A stretch of 64,000 bases of DNA from CAZCPB01 sp044223975 (GTDB lineage: Bacteria > Planctomycetota > Phycisphaerae > Phycisphaerales > UBA1924): the NCBI GenBank assembly GCA_044223975.1, contig JBGALI010000019.1, positions 46,313 through 110,312 on the forward strand, in the 5' to 3' direction. Each line of letters opens with the position of its first letter. The stretch's first letter is position 1. The notes beneath the pieces are model-generated. The model was not told where the DNA came from and searched no databases. It saw only the letters and a list, made by a program, of their open reading frames with translations. Made by a program: the position numbers and the translations under genes. This document shows, piece after piece, positions 43,197-50,713 of the stretch.

Positions 43197-45335
43197 TCAG
43201 CAGCCGGCGACGAAGTGCTCGATGAAGCCGTCGAAGTCCTCACCGTTGACGAACGTGTTCTCGTCAAAGTCAGCAGACGGGTCGCCGGCCTCAAACGCGG
43301 CCACGAAGGCGTCGAAGTCATCGCCGTTGAGGAAGCCGTTGTGGTCGTAGTCGGCGGGGATGCGGGTCTGGCCGTTGAAGGACGCGGGCGTGGACGCGGT
43401 GTTCCCGCCGGCGTTGACGGCCGTCACGCCCCAGTAGAACTGCTCGCAATCAGTCAGCACGCTGCCGGGCAGCACGAAGCTGGTCGAGGCGATGCCGGAC
43501 TGGGTGAAGAAGGGCGCCGAGAGGTCAGCCGCGGCCGACAGATTGATCGTGTAGCTGGTCACGCCGCTGGAAGCAGTCCAGGTGAAGGTGGGCGTGGTGC
43601 TCAGGTCGATCGAGAAGTCCGCGGGCGTCGAGAGCGAGAAGGCGCCGGGGGGAGTCGGGACCGTCGTGAACCCGGTGTCGGGGCCGGCGACGGTGCGGTA
43701 GGTCGCGGTGCCCTGGGCGGCCTGGGCCCAGTAGTAGTACGGGACGCCCGGCGAAGCCGTGGTGTCGTTGTAAGTGTTGGTGCCCAGCCCGGTGACGATC
43801 GCCGTGGCCGTGGCGATGTTGTTCACGGTGTTGCGGAGGACCTTGTAGCCGGTGTTGTTGGGGATCGCCGTCCACGACACGGTGACCTGCGTCGACGAGG
43901 TGCCGTCGGAGGCGGTGATGGTCGGCACGCTCGTGCCCGTCAGCGTGGCCTTGTAGAGCTGGACCTGGCCGCTGGCCGAGTCGGCCTTGGACACCTTGAA
44001 GTAGAAGTCACCGGCCGGGCTGAGCAGGGCGCCCGTGTAGGTCTCGGCGGTGCCCGCGGGCTGCGCGTTGACGTTGAGGAGTGTGGTCGAGCCGTCGGCG
44101 GCGATCAGGTCGAACTGGAGGTCGCCGACCGTCAGCGAGTTGAACGGCGTGCCGGAGTTGCACGAGCCGCTGGCGGCCTGCGTGCTGTTGTCGTACGTCG
44201 AGCCCACCGGCGTGAGCGTGAAATTGGCCAGAAGAATGCTCGCGGTCGTGATCTTGTGATAGTCGACCTCGCCGTTGGCGTCGATCGAGAGCGTGGAGCT
44301 GACCGTGTCGTTCGTGCCCGTGGGCGGGTTGGGGACGGTGCCGAGGCTGATCGTGCTGACGCCCAGATTGCCCGCGAACACGGCCGTCGCGGGGGTATTG
44401 TCGGGCTCGTTGATGTCGCCGTAGTACTTCTGGATGGCCCGGATGTCGTCCTGGCGCGGCCCGTCGAACGACGTGGCCAGGAACGGCTCCATGAGCTGGT
44501 TGGTGTCGCTGGAGCAGACGTGGTTAAAGCCAAAGCCGTGGCCGTGCTCGTGCGCTGCGGTGTTGCGGAGGAATCGGTGCTGGTTGGTCGAACTGCCGAA
44601 GTTCGCCGCCGTCGCGTCCCCCGAGTCGAACACCATGTCGCCGTTCTGCGGGAAGAACGTGTACGCAAGGATGCCGCTGCCGCCGTCGATCAGGTGCATC
44701 GAGATGCGGACGTGCCCGCGCAGGTTGGCGGCATAGCCCGAGCCCCACGCGGCGTTGTCGTCCCAGTCGTTGCCGCCGACGGTGATGCGCACGTAGTTGA
44801 TGCCGCCCAGCTGCGACCAGCGGTCGAAGATCGACTGGAACCGCGAGACCCACGTCGCCCGTGCCGTCAACGCGTCCATCTTGGCGAACAGGTTGCTGGC
44901 GCTGGCCGCCTCGCCCGCACCGCCGGAGATCGACACGCCGTCGCCCACGAAGCTCCAGTACAGCGTGATCGGGTCGCCCGTGGAGCCGAAACTGCCGCCG
45001 GACCAGCGCGTGCCGGTCTGGTAGCGGCTCTGGTTCTCCTTCAGCCACGCCTCGTACATGCGCCGCTGGAGGTCGGCCATGGCGGCAAGGTTGTGGTCGC
45101 CGTTGGGGTCAAAGCAGGCCGCGAATCCGCCCAGGTTGCTCGCCTCAGAGGGGCGAACACCGGGGGCATGCCCCTCCTCGATCGTGCTCATGTCCTGGAT
45201 AACCTGCGCGGCAGCGTCGCGCCCGTCGCCGACCAGCTCGCGCCAGTCCCCGTCGGTGCCGCGGGCCATCGTCACGCCCGACAGCGTTCCCAGGCCGACG
45301 CACGCACCGGCCACAACCAAAATCCCGTTCTTCAT
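43197..45335 (-). CDS. Secreted metzincin-type metalloprotease with Fn3 domains and GC-type dockerin module
   Basis: A protein of 712 residues starting at ATG 45335 (GAGAGG upstream) with a signal peptide (GILVVAGACVGLGTLSG). The catalytic domain has the extended zinc motif HEHGHGFGFNH near residue 267 and a plausible Met-turn methionine in NQLMEPF, as in matrixin-like metzincins. An all-beta region follows, with a pre-peptidase-type domain and two fibronectin III-like domains (VSWTAIPNNTGYKVLRN, TFTWTASSGVTSYTINL). The last 50 residues carry two Ca-binding loops, DHNGFLNGDDFDAF and DENTFVNGEDFDGF, and end VAGC. It should act outside the cell on proteins; the C-terminal module probably anchors it. 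Confidence 0.88.
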   Translation of the reverse strand: MKNGILVVAGACVGLGTLSGVTMARGTDGDWRELVGDGRDAAAQVIQDMSTIEEGHAPGVRPSEASNLGGFAACFDPNGDHNLAAMADLQRRMYEAWLKENQSRYQTGTRWSGGSFGSTGDPITLYWSFVGDGVSISGGAGEAASASNLFAKMDALTARATWVSRFQSIFDRWSQLGGINYVRITVGGNDWDDNAAWGSGYAANLRGHVRISMHLIDGGSGILAYTFFPQNGDMVFDSGDATAANFGSSTNQHRFLRNTAAHEHGHGFGFNHVCSSDTNQLMEPFLATSFDGPRQDDIRAIQKYYGDINEPDNTPATAVFAGNLGVSTISLGTVPNPPTGTNDTVSSTLSIDANGEVDYHKITTASILLANFTLTPVGSTYDNSTQAASGSCNSGTPFNSLTVGDLQFDLIAADGSTTLLNVNAQPAGTAETYTGALLSPAGDFYFKVSKADSASGQVQLYKATLTGTSVPTITASDGTSSTQVTVSWTAIPNNTGYKVLRNTVNNIATATAIVTGLGTNTYNDTTASPGVPYYYWAQAAQGTATYRTVAGPDTGFTTVPTPPGAFSLSTPADFSIDLSTTPTFTWTASSGVTSYTINLSAAADLSAPFFTQSGIASTSFVLPGSVLTDCEQFYWGVTAVNAGGNTASTPASFNGQTRIPADYDHNGFLNGDDFDAFVAAFEAGDPSADFDENTFVNGEDFDGFIEHFVAGC

Positions 45336-45607
45336 TTCTAACCTCTCGTGTACGACAGTGCCCGACGAGCGACCTGAGTGAATAACCCCGGCATCATGCA
45401 CCCTCCCGACATCGGGGGGATGACCTTGTGCGGGAACGAAACTCCTCGAAACTGCGGCAGAAATCCTAACGCCACCCAAATAGTGCACCGAACGAGCGCA
45501 CTCTCACCATGCGTTGCAGGAGGCTCGAGTGTTGCAGGCTAATACATGCTCCAGGAATGGATTCTCGTCCACGAATCGAGGGCGTATGACCCCGGATGTA
45601 CGTCCGA

Positions 45608-47305
45608 TCAGCATCCCTGTTCAAAGGCCACCACAAACCCGTCAAAGTCATCACCGGACACAAACGTGTCGTTGTTGAAGTCCGCCAGCGCGTCCCCGAA
45701 GTAGAACGCGCCCACGTAGAGGTCAAAGTCATCGCCGGTCACGAACCCGTCCATGTTGATGTCGGCAGCGCACACCACCTCGCCCATGACCGTGAGCGTC
45801 AGTGCCGGGCCGACGCCCGCCCCCGCCAGGTTCTGGTCCGATACCGCGATCGTGTACACCGCCTGGTAGGCGCCGACCGGCGCCGACGTGTCGAGCCACA
45901 CGCTGGCGTCCTCGCTGGCGCCCGGGGCGATCCCCGCCGCGGCAGCCAGATCGGTGGCTGTCACTCCCGTGTCGCCCGAGCCGCTGATCGAATCAATGTC
46001 CAGCGCGGCCGTGAAGCCCGCGACCGCGACCAGGTTGTGCACCGAGACGGGCTGGGCCCGAAGACCCGTTCCGGCCCGGAACCGTCCCAGGTCGATCGTC
46101 AAGGAGTTCTGATCCGACCCCGCGTCGAACGAGGCGTTGGAGTGCGCCAGCACCGTCGCCGAGACATTGATCGTGTCGTCGCCGTCGTTCACGCCCTGGC
46201 CCGCCCCTGCGGACGTCAGGTCGGTGTTGTTGATCGTGAGCGAGCCCGCGTACCCGCCGGGCGAGACGGCGCCCGAAACGCCCACGCTGATCACGCGGCT
46301 CTGCGCGTTGTACGTGAACGCCTGCCGCGCCACGGCGGACGACGACGTCGCGGCGCCCGACGCGGTGATGTCGAACGTGGTCGGCGTGAAGCCGGACTTG
46401 CTGATCGTGACGTTCTGATTGGATAGCCCGGCGCCCACGATCACCGTTCCGAAGTTGATCGAAACAGACGACGAACCGTCGGCGGCCGGTGCTGCGCCGA
46501 CGTAAATCGTCGAGTTGTTGGGCTGCGTGCCCCAGATAGCCCAGACGTACTCGGGGTGATCCACGAACGGGTTTCGGTTGTTCTGGTAATAGGTCGGGTT
46601 GAGGGACTGGGCGTACACCGTCTGGTTGCGCTTGCGGTCGCGCTCGCTGACGGGGCTCTCGTAGTGCCACTTGAGGAGTGATGCCAGATCGCCCATCTTC
46701 GATTCGCCCGTCAACGGCTGGCCGTTGATGAGCACGAAAGTCCCCGTGGTCGTCGAGCCCGCCGGGTCGCCGTAGCGTGTCGCGGCATAGAAAATCGCGC
46801 GGGCGGCCTCGCCGTGGTAATCAATCGGCGTGCCGGGCCGGTTCGCGTCCCACAGCGGGTCGGGGCCGTAGGCCTTGTTGCCGCGCGACGAGTTCAGGCT
46901 CGGCGTGCACGGACGGAGCATGTGCAGGTCGCTGTACTGCGGAGCGGTCGTGCTCGTGTTGCCGAAGCTCTGAGGCCAGGTGTGCTCGCGGTTCCACGTC
47001 ACGCCCAGGTCCCACGCGCCGGACACCGAGACTCCGTTGTACACGAGAATGACGTTCGCGGCGTTGTTCGGGTCGCGGTCGATGATCGGCAGCGCGTAGC
47101 GCGCATCGCCGTACGAACGGGAAATAAAGCCCGCGCTGATCGCCGTGCGCAGGGTCGACTTGAGCGTGGCCCCCGTGCCGGTGACGCTCGCGTAATACCC
47201 CGCGGGCGGGTCGTAGATATCCGAAAACGCGGGGAGCGTGAACGCAAGACCGGCCACGGCGGCGATCGCGCACGACGCCGAGCGACGCATCAATCGGGTT
47301 GGCAT
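45608..47305 (-). CDS. Secreted endonuclease I family nuclease with GC-type dockerin module
   Basis: A protein of 565 residues with a signal peptide (CAIAAVAGLAFTLPAFS). Residues about 30-260 match endonuclease I (EndA/NucM type), with the active-site segment WNREHTWPQSFG, then SDLHMLRP, SSRGNKAYG and ARAIFYAATRYGD. This family nicks or cleaves extracellular DNA and RNA. A choice-of-anchor-like beta-sandwich region follows (SINFGTVIVGAGLSNQNVTI). The final 50 residues hold two EF-hand-like loops, DINMDGFVTGDDFDLY and DFNNDTFVSGDDFDGF, and end EQGC. It may scavenge phosphate and nucleotides from environmental DNA. ATG 47305 precedes the signal peptide. Confidence 0.88.
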   Translation of the reverse strand: MPTRLMRRSASCAIAAVAGLAFTLPAFSDIYDPPAGYYASVTGTGATLKSTLRTAISAGFISRSYGDARYALPIIDRDPNNAANVILVYNGVSVSGAWDLGVTWNREHTWPQSFGNTSTTAPQYSDLHMLRPCTPSLNSSRGNKAYGPDPLWDANRPGTPIDYHGEAARAIFYAATRYGDPAGSTTTGTFVLINGQPLTGESKMGDLASLLKWHYESPVSERDRKRNQTVYAQSLNPTYYQNNRNPFVDHPEYVWAIWGTQPNNSTIYVGAAPAADGSSSVSINFGTVIVGAGLSNQNVTISKSGFTPTTFDITASGAATSSSAVARQAFTYNAQSRVISVGVSGAVSPGGYAGSLTINNTDLTSAGAGQGVNDGDDTINVSATVLAHSNASFDAGSDQNSLTIDLGRFRAGTGLRAQPVSVHNLVAVAGFTAALDIDSISGSGDTGVTATDLAAAAGIAPGASEDASVWLDTSAPVGAYQAVYTIAVSDQNLAGAGVGPALTLTVMGEVVCAADINMDGFVTGDDFDLYVGAFYFGDALADFNNDTFVSGDDFDGFVVAFEQGC

Positions 47306-47684
47306 GAACTGGCTCTCGAAGGGGCGTGGGGGATGAGACCGGGGGGCAAAGTCTAGGAAGACCCGGCGGCGCCGGACCCTCCGTCCAGAATAGCGGGGAG
47401 TCTTCCCCACCCCAACACAAAACACGCCCGCCGCCCGCCCGCAGCCCGATCCTTAGCTTCGCCCGGACAAACCTGACCAAGAGACCCGCCCGTACCCGGC
47501 CCTGTGCGCGGCTTCGACCGCGGGGCACACCACCCCGACGGGCTCCCAAAGCCACACCCATCTGGCCCCTCACCCCCATAACCACATCGCCCGCCGCGGC
47601 CGTCACGTCCGCGGTCGAACACGTCCGCACCCGGTTTTCCCTTGGCTCGGCCTCGTCCGCACGCCGCGCGGCCTCCCGCCCCGC
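47306..47684. other. 379-base intergenic region between gmd and the endonuclease gene
   Basis: Both neighbours read on the minus strand, so this region should hold the terminator of gmd and the promoter of the endonuclease gene. It is strongly C-rich on the + strand and contains a small GGGGA/TCCCC hairpin near 47397-47409. Neither a clear promoter nor a T-tracted terminator was found. Open frames here look non-coding in composition. Confidence 0.4.
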
Positions 47685-48743
47685 TTACGAGTCATGCCCC
47701 GTCATCGACGGCAGCACATGCCCCGCATCCCGGAGCGTCTTCTCGCGCTTCGCCAGCTCAAGGTCCCCGTCCACCATCATCGCCACCAGTTGCTCGAGCG
47801 TCGTCGTCGCCTGCCAGCCCAGCTTCTCGCGGGCCTTGGTCGAGTCGCCCTGCAGAATGTCCACCTCGGCCGGGCGCAGGTAGCGCTGGTCGAACGCGAC
47901 AAAGTCCTTGTAGTCCAGGCCCGCGTGGGCAAAGGCCATCTCGCAGAATTCCTTGACGCTCGCCGTGCGGCCGGTCGCGATCACGTAGTCGTCGGGCTTC
48001 TCCTGCTGGAGCATCTGCCACATGACCTTGACGTAGTCGCCCGCAAAGCCCCAGTCGCGCCGGGCTTCGAGGTTGCCCAGGTAGAGCTTGTTCTGCAGGC
48101 CCATCTTGATCCGCCCCACCGCCCGCGTGATCTTGCGGGTGACGAACGTCTCGCCGCGCCGCGGTGATTCGTGGTTAAAGAGAATCCCGCAGCTTGCGTG
48201 GAGCTTGTAGCCCTCGCGGTAATTCACCGTGCACCAGTGGGCCATGACCTTGGCGCAGGCGTACGGCGAGCGCGGGTAGAACGGCGTCGACTCCTTCTGG
48301 GGGATCTCGACGACCTTGCCGTACTGCTCCGAGCTCGACGCCTGGTAGTACCGCACCTGCTGGCCCGAGTCGTTCTGGAACTCCTTCACCGCCTCGAGCA
48401 GCTTCAGCGCCCCCATCGCCACCGTCTCGGCGGTGTAGATCGGCATGTCGAAGCTCACGCGCACGTGGCTCTGCGCGGCAAGGTTGTAGACCTCGTGCGG
48501 CCGCACCTGCTGCATCAGCTTGGCCAGCGTGTTGGCGTCGCACATGTCCCCGAAGTGCAGCTTGAGCTTCCCCCCCTGGTGCGGGTCCTGGTAGATCTGG
48601 TCGATCCGGCGCGTGTTGAAGCTCGAGGAGCGGCGGATGATGCCGTGGATCTCGTAGCCCTTGGCCAGGAGAAATTCGGCGAGGTAAGACCCGTCCTGCC
48701 CGGTGATCCCGGTGACGAGCGCGCGCTTGGGGGGGGTGGTCAT
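47685..48743 (-). CDS. gmd: GDP-mannose 4,6-dehydratase
   Basis: An SDR enzyme of 352 residues converting GDP-D-mannose to GDP-4-keto-6-deoxymannose, the precursor of GDP-fucose, GDP-rhamnose and related sugars. Diagnostic motifs are ALVTGITGQDGSYLAEFLL, HGIIRRSSSFNTRRID, the catalytic SSSEQYGKV with YACAKVMAHW, and LFNHESPRRGETFVTRKI. ATG 48743 begins directly before the Rossmann strand. No GDP-fucose synthase is adjacent. Together with the GME-like gene at 35559 it indicates GDP-mannose-derived sugars in the surface polysaccharides. A -10-like TAAACT ends 6 bases before the ATG. Confidence 0.95.
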   Translation of the reverse strand: MTTPPKRALVTGITGQDGSYLAEFLLAKGYEIHGIIRRSSSFNTRRIDQIYQDPHQGGKLKLHFGDMCDANTLAKLMQQVRPHEVYNLAAQSHVRVSFDMPIYTAETVAMGALKLLEAVKEFQNDSGQQVRYYQASSSEQYGKVVEIPQKESTPFYPRSPYACAKVMAHWCTVNYREGYKLHASCGILFNHESPRRGETFVTRKITRAVGRIKMGLQNKLYLGNLEARRDWGFAGDYVKVMWQMLQQEKPDDYVIATGRTASVKEFCEMAFAHAGLDYKDFVAFDQRYLRPAEVDILQGDSTKAREKLGWQATTTLEQLVAMMVDGDLELAKREKTLRDAGHVLPSMTGHDS

Positions 48744-48749
48744 CGGGGG

Positions 48750-48755
48750 AGTTTA
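48750..48755 (-). promoter_or_regulatory. -10-like hexamer 6 bases before the gmd start
   Basis: On the minus strand GATAAACT places TAAACT 6 bases before ATG 48743. No Shine-Dalgarno is visible, fitting a leaderless transcript. No good -35 at 17 bases. Confidence 0.35.
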
Positions 48756-48846
48756 TCGGCCAAAAACGGCGGGGAAGATGGTCAAACGGAAAAGGCCCTT
48801 TGGCGGAAGCGTGCCGCTCCGACGACTCGGTGGACATAGCGGCAGG

Positions 48847-49827
48847 TCATGGCCGCCTTCGCGTGATGCAGGCCGAAGCCGACAGAATGCAGATCATCGC
48901 CATGCCCGCCGGCGAGGGGACGCTGGACGCAATGCGCAATCCCGCAGCGCCGTGGCTCTGCGGAAATGCGCCATCAGTAAAGCCAGCCTTGTCTGCGTCC
49001 AGGTAAGGAGGTAAGCACGCGGCAAACGTCCCATCGAGACTTCTGAAGCGAGGCGATGCCGCTTCCGTTTCCTCTAGCCATTCCTGCGCCCCGCCGCTCA
49101 GATCCAGCAGTCCCCAAGGCGACTTGGTGTTCGCATACGACCCGAGTGGGTAATCCCACTGCGGAAGCCCGTCGGTGCGATATCCCGCCGACGTTTCGCC
49201 CACTCCCGGCGCTCCGGGGATCGGTGCGGTGTCCGAACTGTTGCTGTATTCCCACCACCCGCCCTGTCCGTTCTTGGTGGGGTCGTAGTGCGCGGCCTTG
49301 AGCCACTCATCCAACGTCGGGATCCAGAACTTGGCGCCGGGCGAGTGCGTGAGCTGGTCGGTGAACGTGCCGCCGGCGCCGCTCCCGAAGGTTGAGGCGT
49401 CGTAGGCCCCGCTCAGGATCGAGTTGTAATCCGTGGACTTGCCGTTGTTCAGCCAATTGCAGAACTTGGCCGCCCAGCGCCAGGTAATCCCCTGCACGGG
49501 CACGAGTTGCGGCGAGGCGATGCCCGAGCGCAGCGCAAAGCCGCTGCCGCTCGATGTCGCTCCCCACCACAGGGGAACGGCGTCGGACATGTTGTACCCG
49601 CGCGTGGCGAAGGTGTTGATGAACTCCATCCACTGGCCGGTGGTGGTCTCGAGCCTGGGCATGCGGTAGGCGTACGAGACCGAGCCGCGCCCGGCGTTGG
49701 TGCCAAAGTCAGGGTCGCCGGGGTACGCCGGGTTGTTCGGGCTGCCGATGGTGACCCACTGGAAGTCGTAGTCGGGCGGGATGTCCGCGAGCGCCGGGGC
49801 CGCGAGCGCCGCCGCCACGAAAACCAC
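48847..49827 (-). CDS. Exported FGE/SUMF-domain protein with PEP-CTERM-like tail
   Basis: A protein of about 326 residues. A hydrophobic leader (VVFVAAALAAPALA) precedes a formylglycine-generating-enzyme-like (SUMF) domain: ETTTGQWMEFINTFATRGY, FWIPTLDEWLKAAHYDP, and LLDLSGGAQEWLEE in place of the usual N-V-W-E-W. The C-terminus has a sorting tail, VPSPAGMAMICILSASACI then TRRRP. In exported planctomycete proteins this fold is often a binding domain rather than the enzyme. The only in-frame start is GTG 49827, giving a leader with no basic N-region. A strong GGAGG and an ATG (49876 or 49871) lie upstream in another frame, so a frameshift may hide the true start. Confidence 0.75.
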   Translation of the reverse strand: MVFVAAALAAPALADIPPDYDFQWVTIGSPNNPAYPGDPDFGTNAGRGSVSYAYRMPRLETTTGQWMEFINTFATRGYNMSDAVPLWWGATSSGSGFALRSGIASPQLVPVQGITWRWAAKFCNWLNNGKSTDYNSILSGAYDASTFGSGAGGTFTDQLTHSPGAKFWIPTLDEWLKAAHYDPTKNGQGGWWEYSNSSDTAPIPGAPGVGETSAGYRTDGLPQWDYPLGSYANTKSPWGLLDLSGGAQEWLEETEAASPRFRSLDGTFAACLPPYLDADKAGFTDGAFPQSHGAAGLRIASSVPSPAGMAMICILSASACITRRRP

Positions 49828-49965
49828 CGGCCACCCGGGAAGAACGAACCGGGACGAGCGATGTTCACCATATCATGCCGTGAAACCTCCTCGGGGAGCC
49901 CGCCGCCTCCCGCGTTCAACTCTATCACGCCGTCCGCGCGGCGCCAGCGCCGCGGCGCGCTGGAA

Positions 49966-50235
49966 TCAGAACACGATCTGGATCACCGTCATCACCAGGA
50001 TCAGCAGCGCGATGACGCCGATCACCCACCACGCGGCGCGCGAGGGCTTCTGGTCGCCGCCCATGAACACGCGCCCGCACTTCCAGCAGACCTCGGCATC
50101 GTCGTAGCACTCGGTGCCGCACTCCGGGCACGTGCGCGTGACGCCGCCGAACTGCTCGAGATCGGCCTCGCTCGGTTCGTCATCGCGCCCGCCGGGGCCG
50201 GCGTTGCGGGGCATGTTGGTACGGCGGCGGGCCAT
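49966..50235 (-). CDS. Small zinc-ribbon membrane protein
   Basis: A protein of 89 residues. An Arg-rich, then acidic head is followed by a zinc ribbon, TCPECGTECYDDAEVCWKCG, and one C-terminal membrane helix (AAWWVIGVIALLILVMTVIQ). The ribbon would lie in the cytoplasm. No function is known. It diverges from another zinc-ribbon membrane gene with only 31 bases between the start codons. ATG 50235 is chosen because it begins the basic head. Confidence 0.75.
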   Translation of the reverse strand: MARRRTNMPRNAGPGGRDDEPSEADLEQFGGVTRTCPECGTECYDDAEVCWKCGRVFMGGDQKPSRAAWWVIGVIALLILVMTVIQIVF

Positions 50236-50253
50236 GCTGAAAGGATAGTTCGG

Positions 50254-50259
50254 TACACT
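50254..50259 (+). promoter_or_regulatory. -10-like hexamer 7 bases before a start codon
   Basis: TACACT in the context GGTACACT, identical over 8 bases to the site before 24877, ends 7 bases before ATG 50267. It lies inside the 31-base gap between two divergent genes, so the opposing promoter must overlap it. Confidence 0.35.
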
Positions 50260-50266
50260 CGCCCCC

Positions 50267-50704
50267 ATGGCCGCGCCCGACGATGCCGAGCTCTTGAAGC
50301 TCTACCTGGTCGGGCGCGATGTGCCCTGCCCCAAGTGCGGGTACAACCTGCGCGGGAGTGTGTCGGGCGCGTGCTCGGAATGCGGCACGGAACTCAAGCT
50401 GCACGTGCACCCCGTGATCCGGCTGCCGCGGTCGTACTCGGCGGGCATCCTCGGGCTGTCCACGGGCCTGGTGCTCGGGGCGGGCGTGGCGTTCCTCGGC
50501 ATTGCCGCCGGGCCCGTGCCGCTGCTGGGCGGAACCCTCGCGGCAGTCTTCTCCCTCGTCGGGCTGGTGCTGTGGGACAAGCTCTACTACCGAACCCGGC
50601 GGCACCGGCGCGAGGCGATCGCGTACCTGGTGTGGTTCAGTTGGCTGGGCGCGGCAACGGCGCTGGCGCTCCTGGTCTCGCAGGTCATGCGCGTGCTGCG
50701 GTGA
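50267..50704 (+). CDS. Zinc-ribbon membrane protein with three helices
   Basis: A protein of 145 residues. An N-terminal zinc ribbon, CPKCGYNLRGSVSGACSECG, near residue 21 is of the type widespread in Phycisphaerae membrane proteins. Three hydrophobic segments follow (GILGLSTGLVLGAGVAFLGI, LGGTLAAVFSLVGLVLW, WLGAATALALLVSQVM) with a basic loop between the second and third. Function is unknown. It forms a divergent pair with 49966-50235 and is convergent with dnaE, whose stop is 9 bases away. Confidence 0.75.
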   Translation: MAAPDDAELLKLYLVGRDVPCPKCGYNLRGSVSGACSECGTELKLHVHPVIRLPRSYSAGILGLSTGLVLGAGVAFLGIAAGPVPLLGGTLAAVFSLVGLVLWDKLYYRTRRHRREAIAYLVWFSWLGAATALALLVSQVMRVLR

Positions 50705-50713
50705 GGCGCCCGG

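Noticed and set aside
43149..43200. The hairpin at 43132-43159 as a terminator for the + strand HYExAFE gene
   Set aside because: The T-tract exists only on the minus strand, so it is assigned to the metalloprotease gene.
47353..47630. Short minus-strand frame in the gmd-endonuclease gap
   Set aside because: Gly/Pro/Cys-rich translation with no ribosome site or domain; it looks like non-coding GC-rich sequence.
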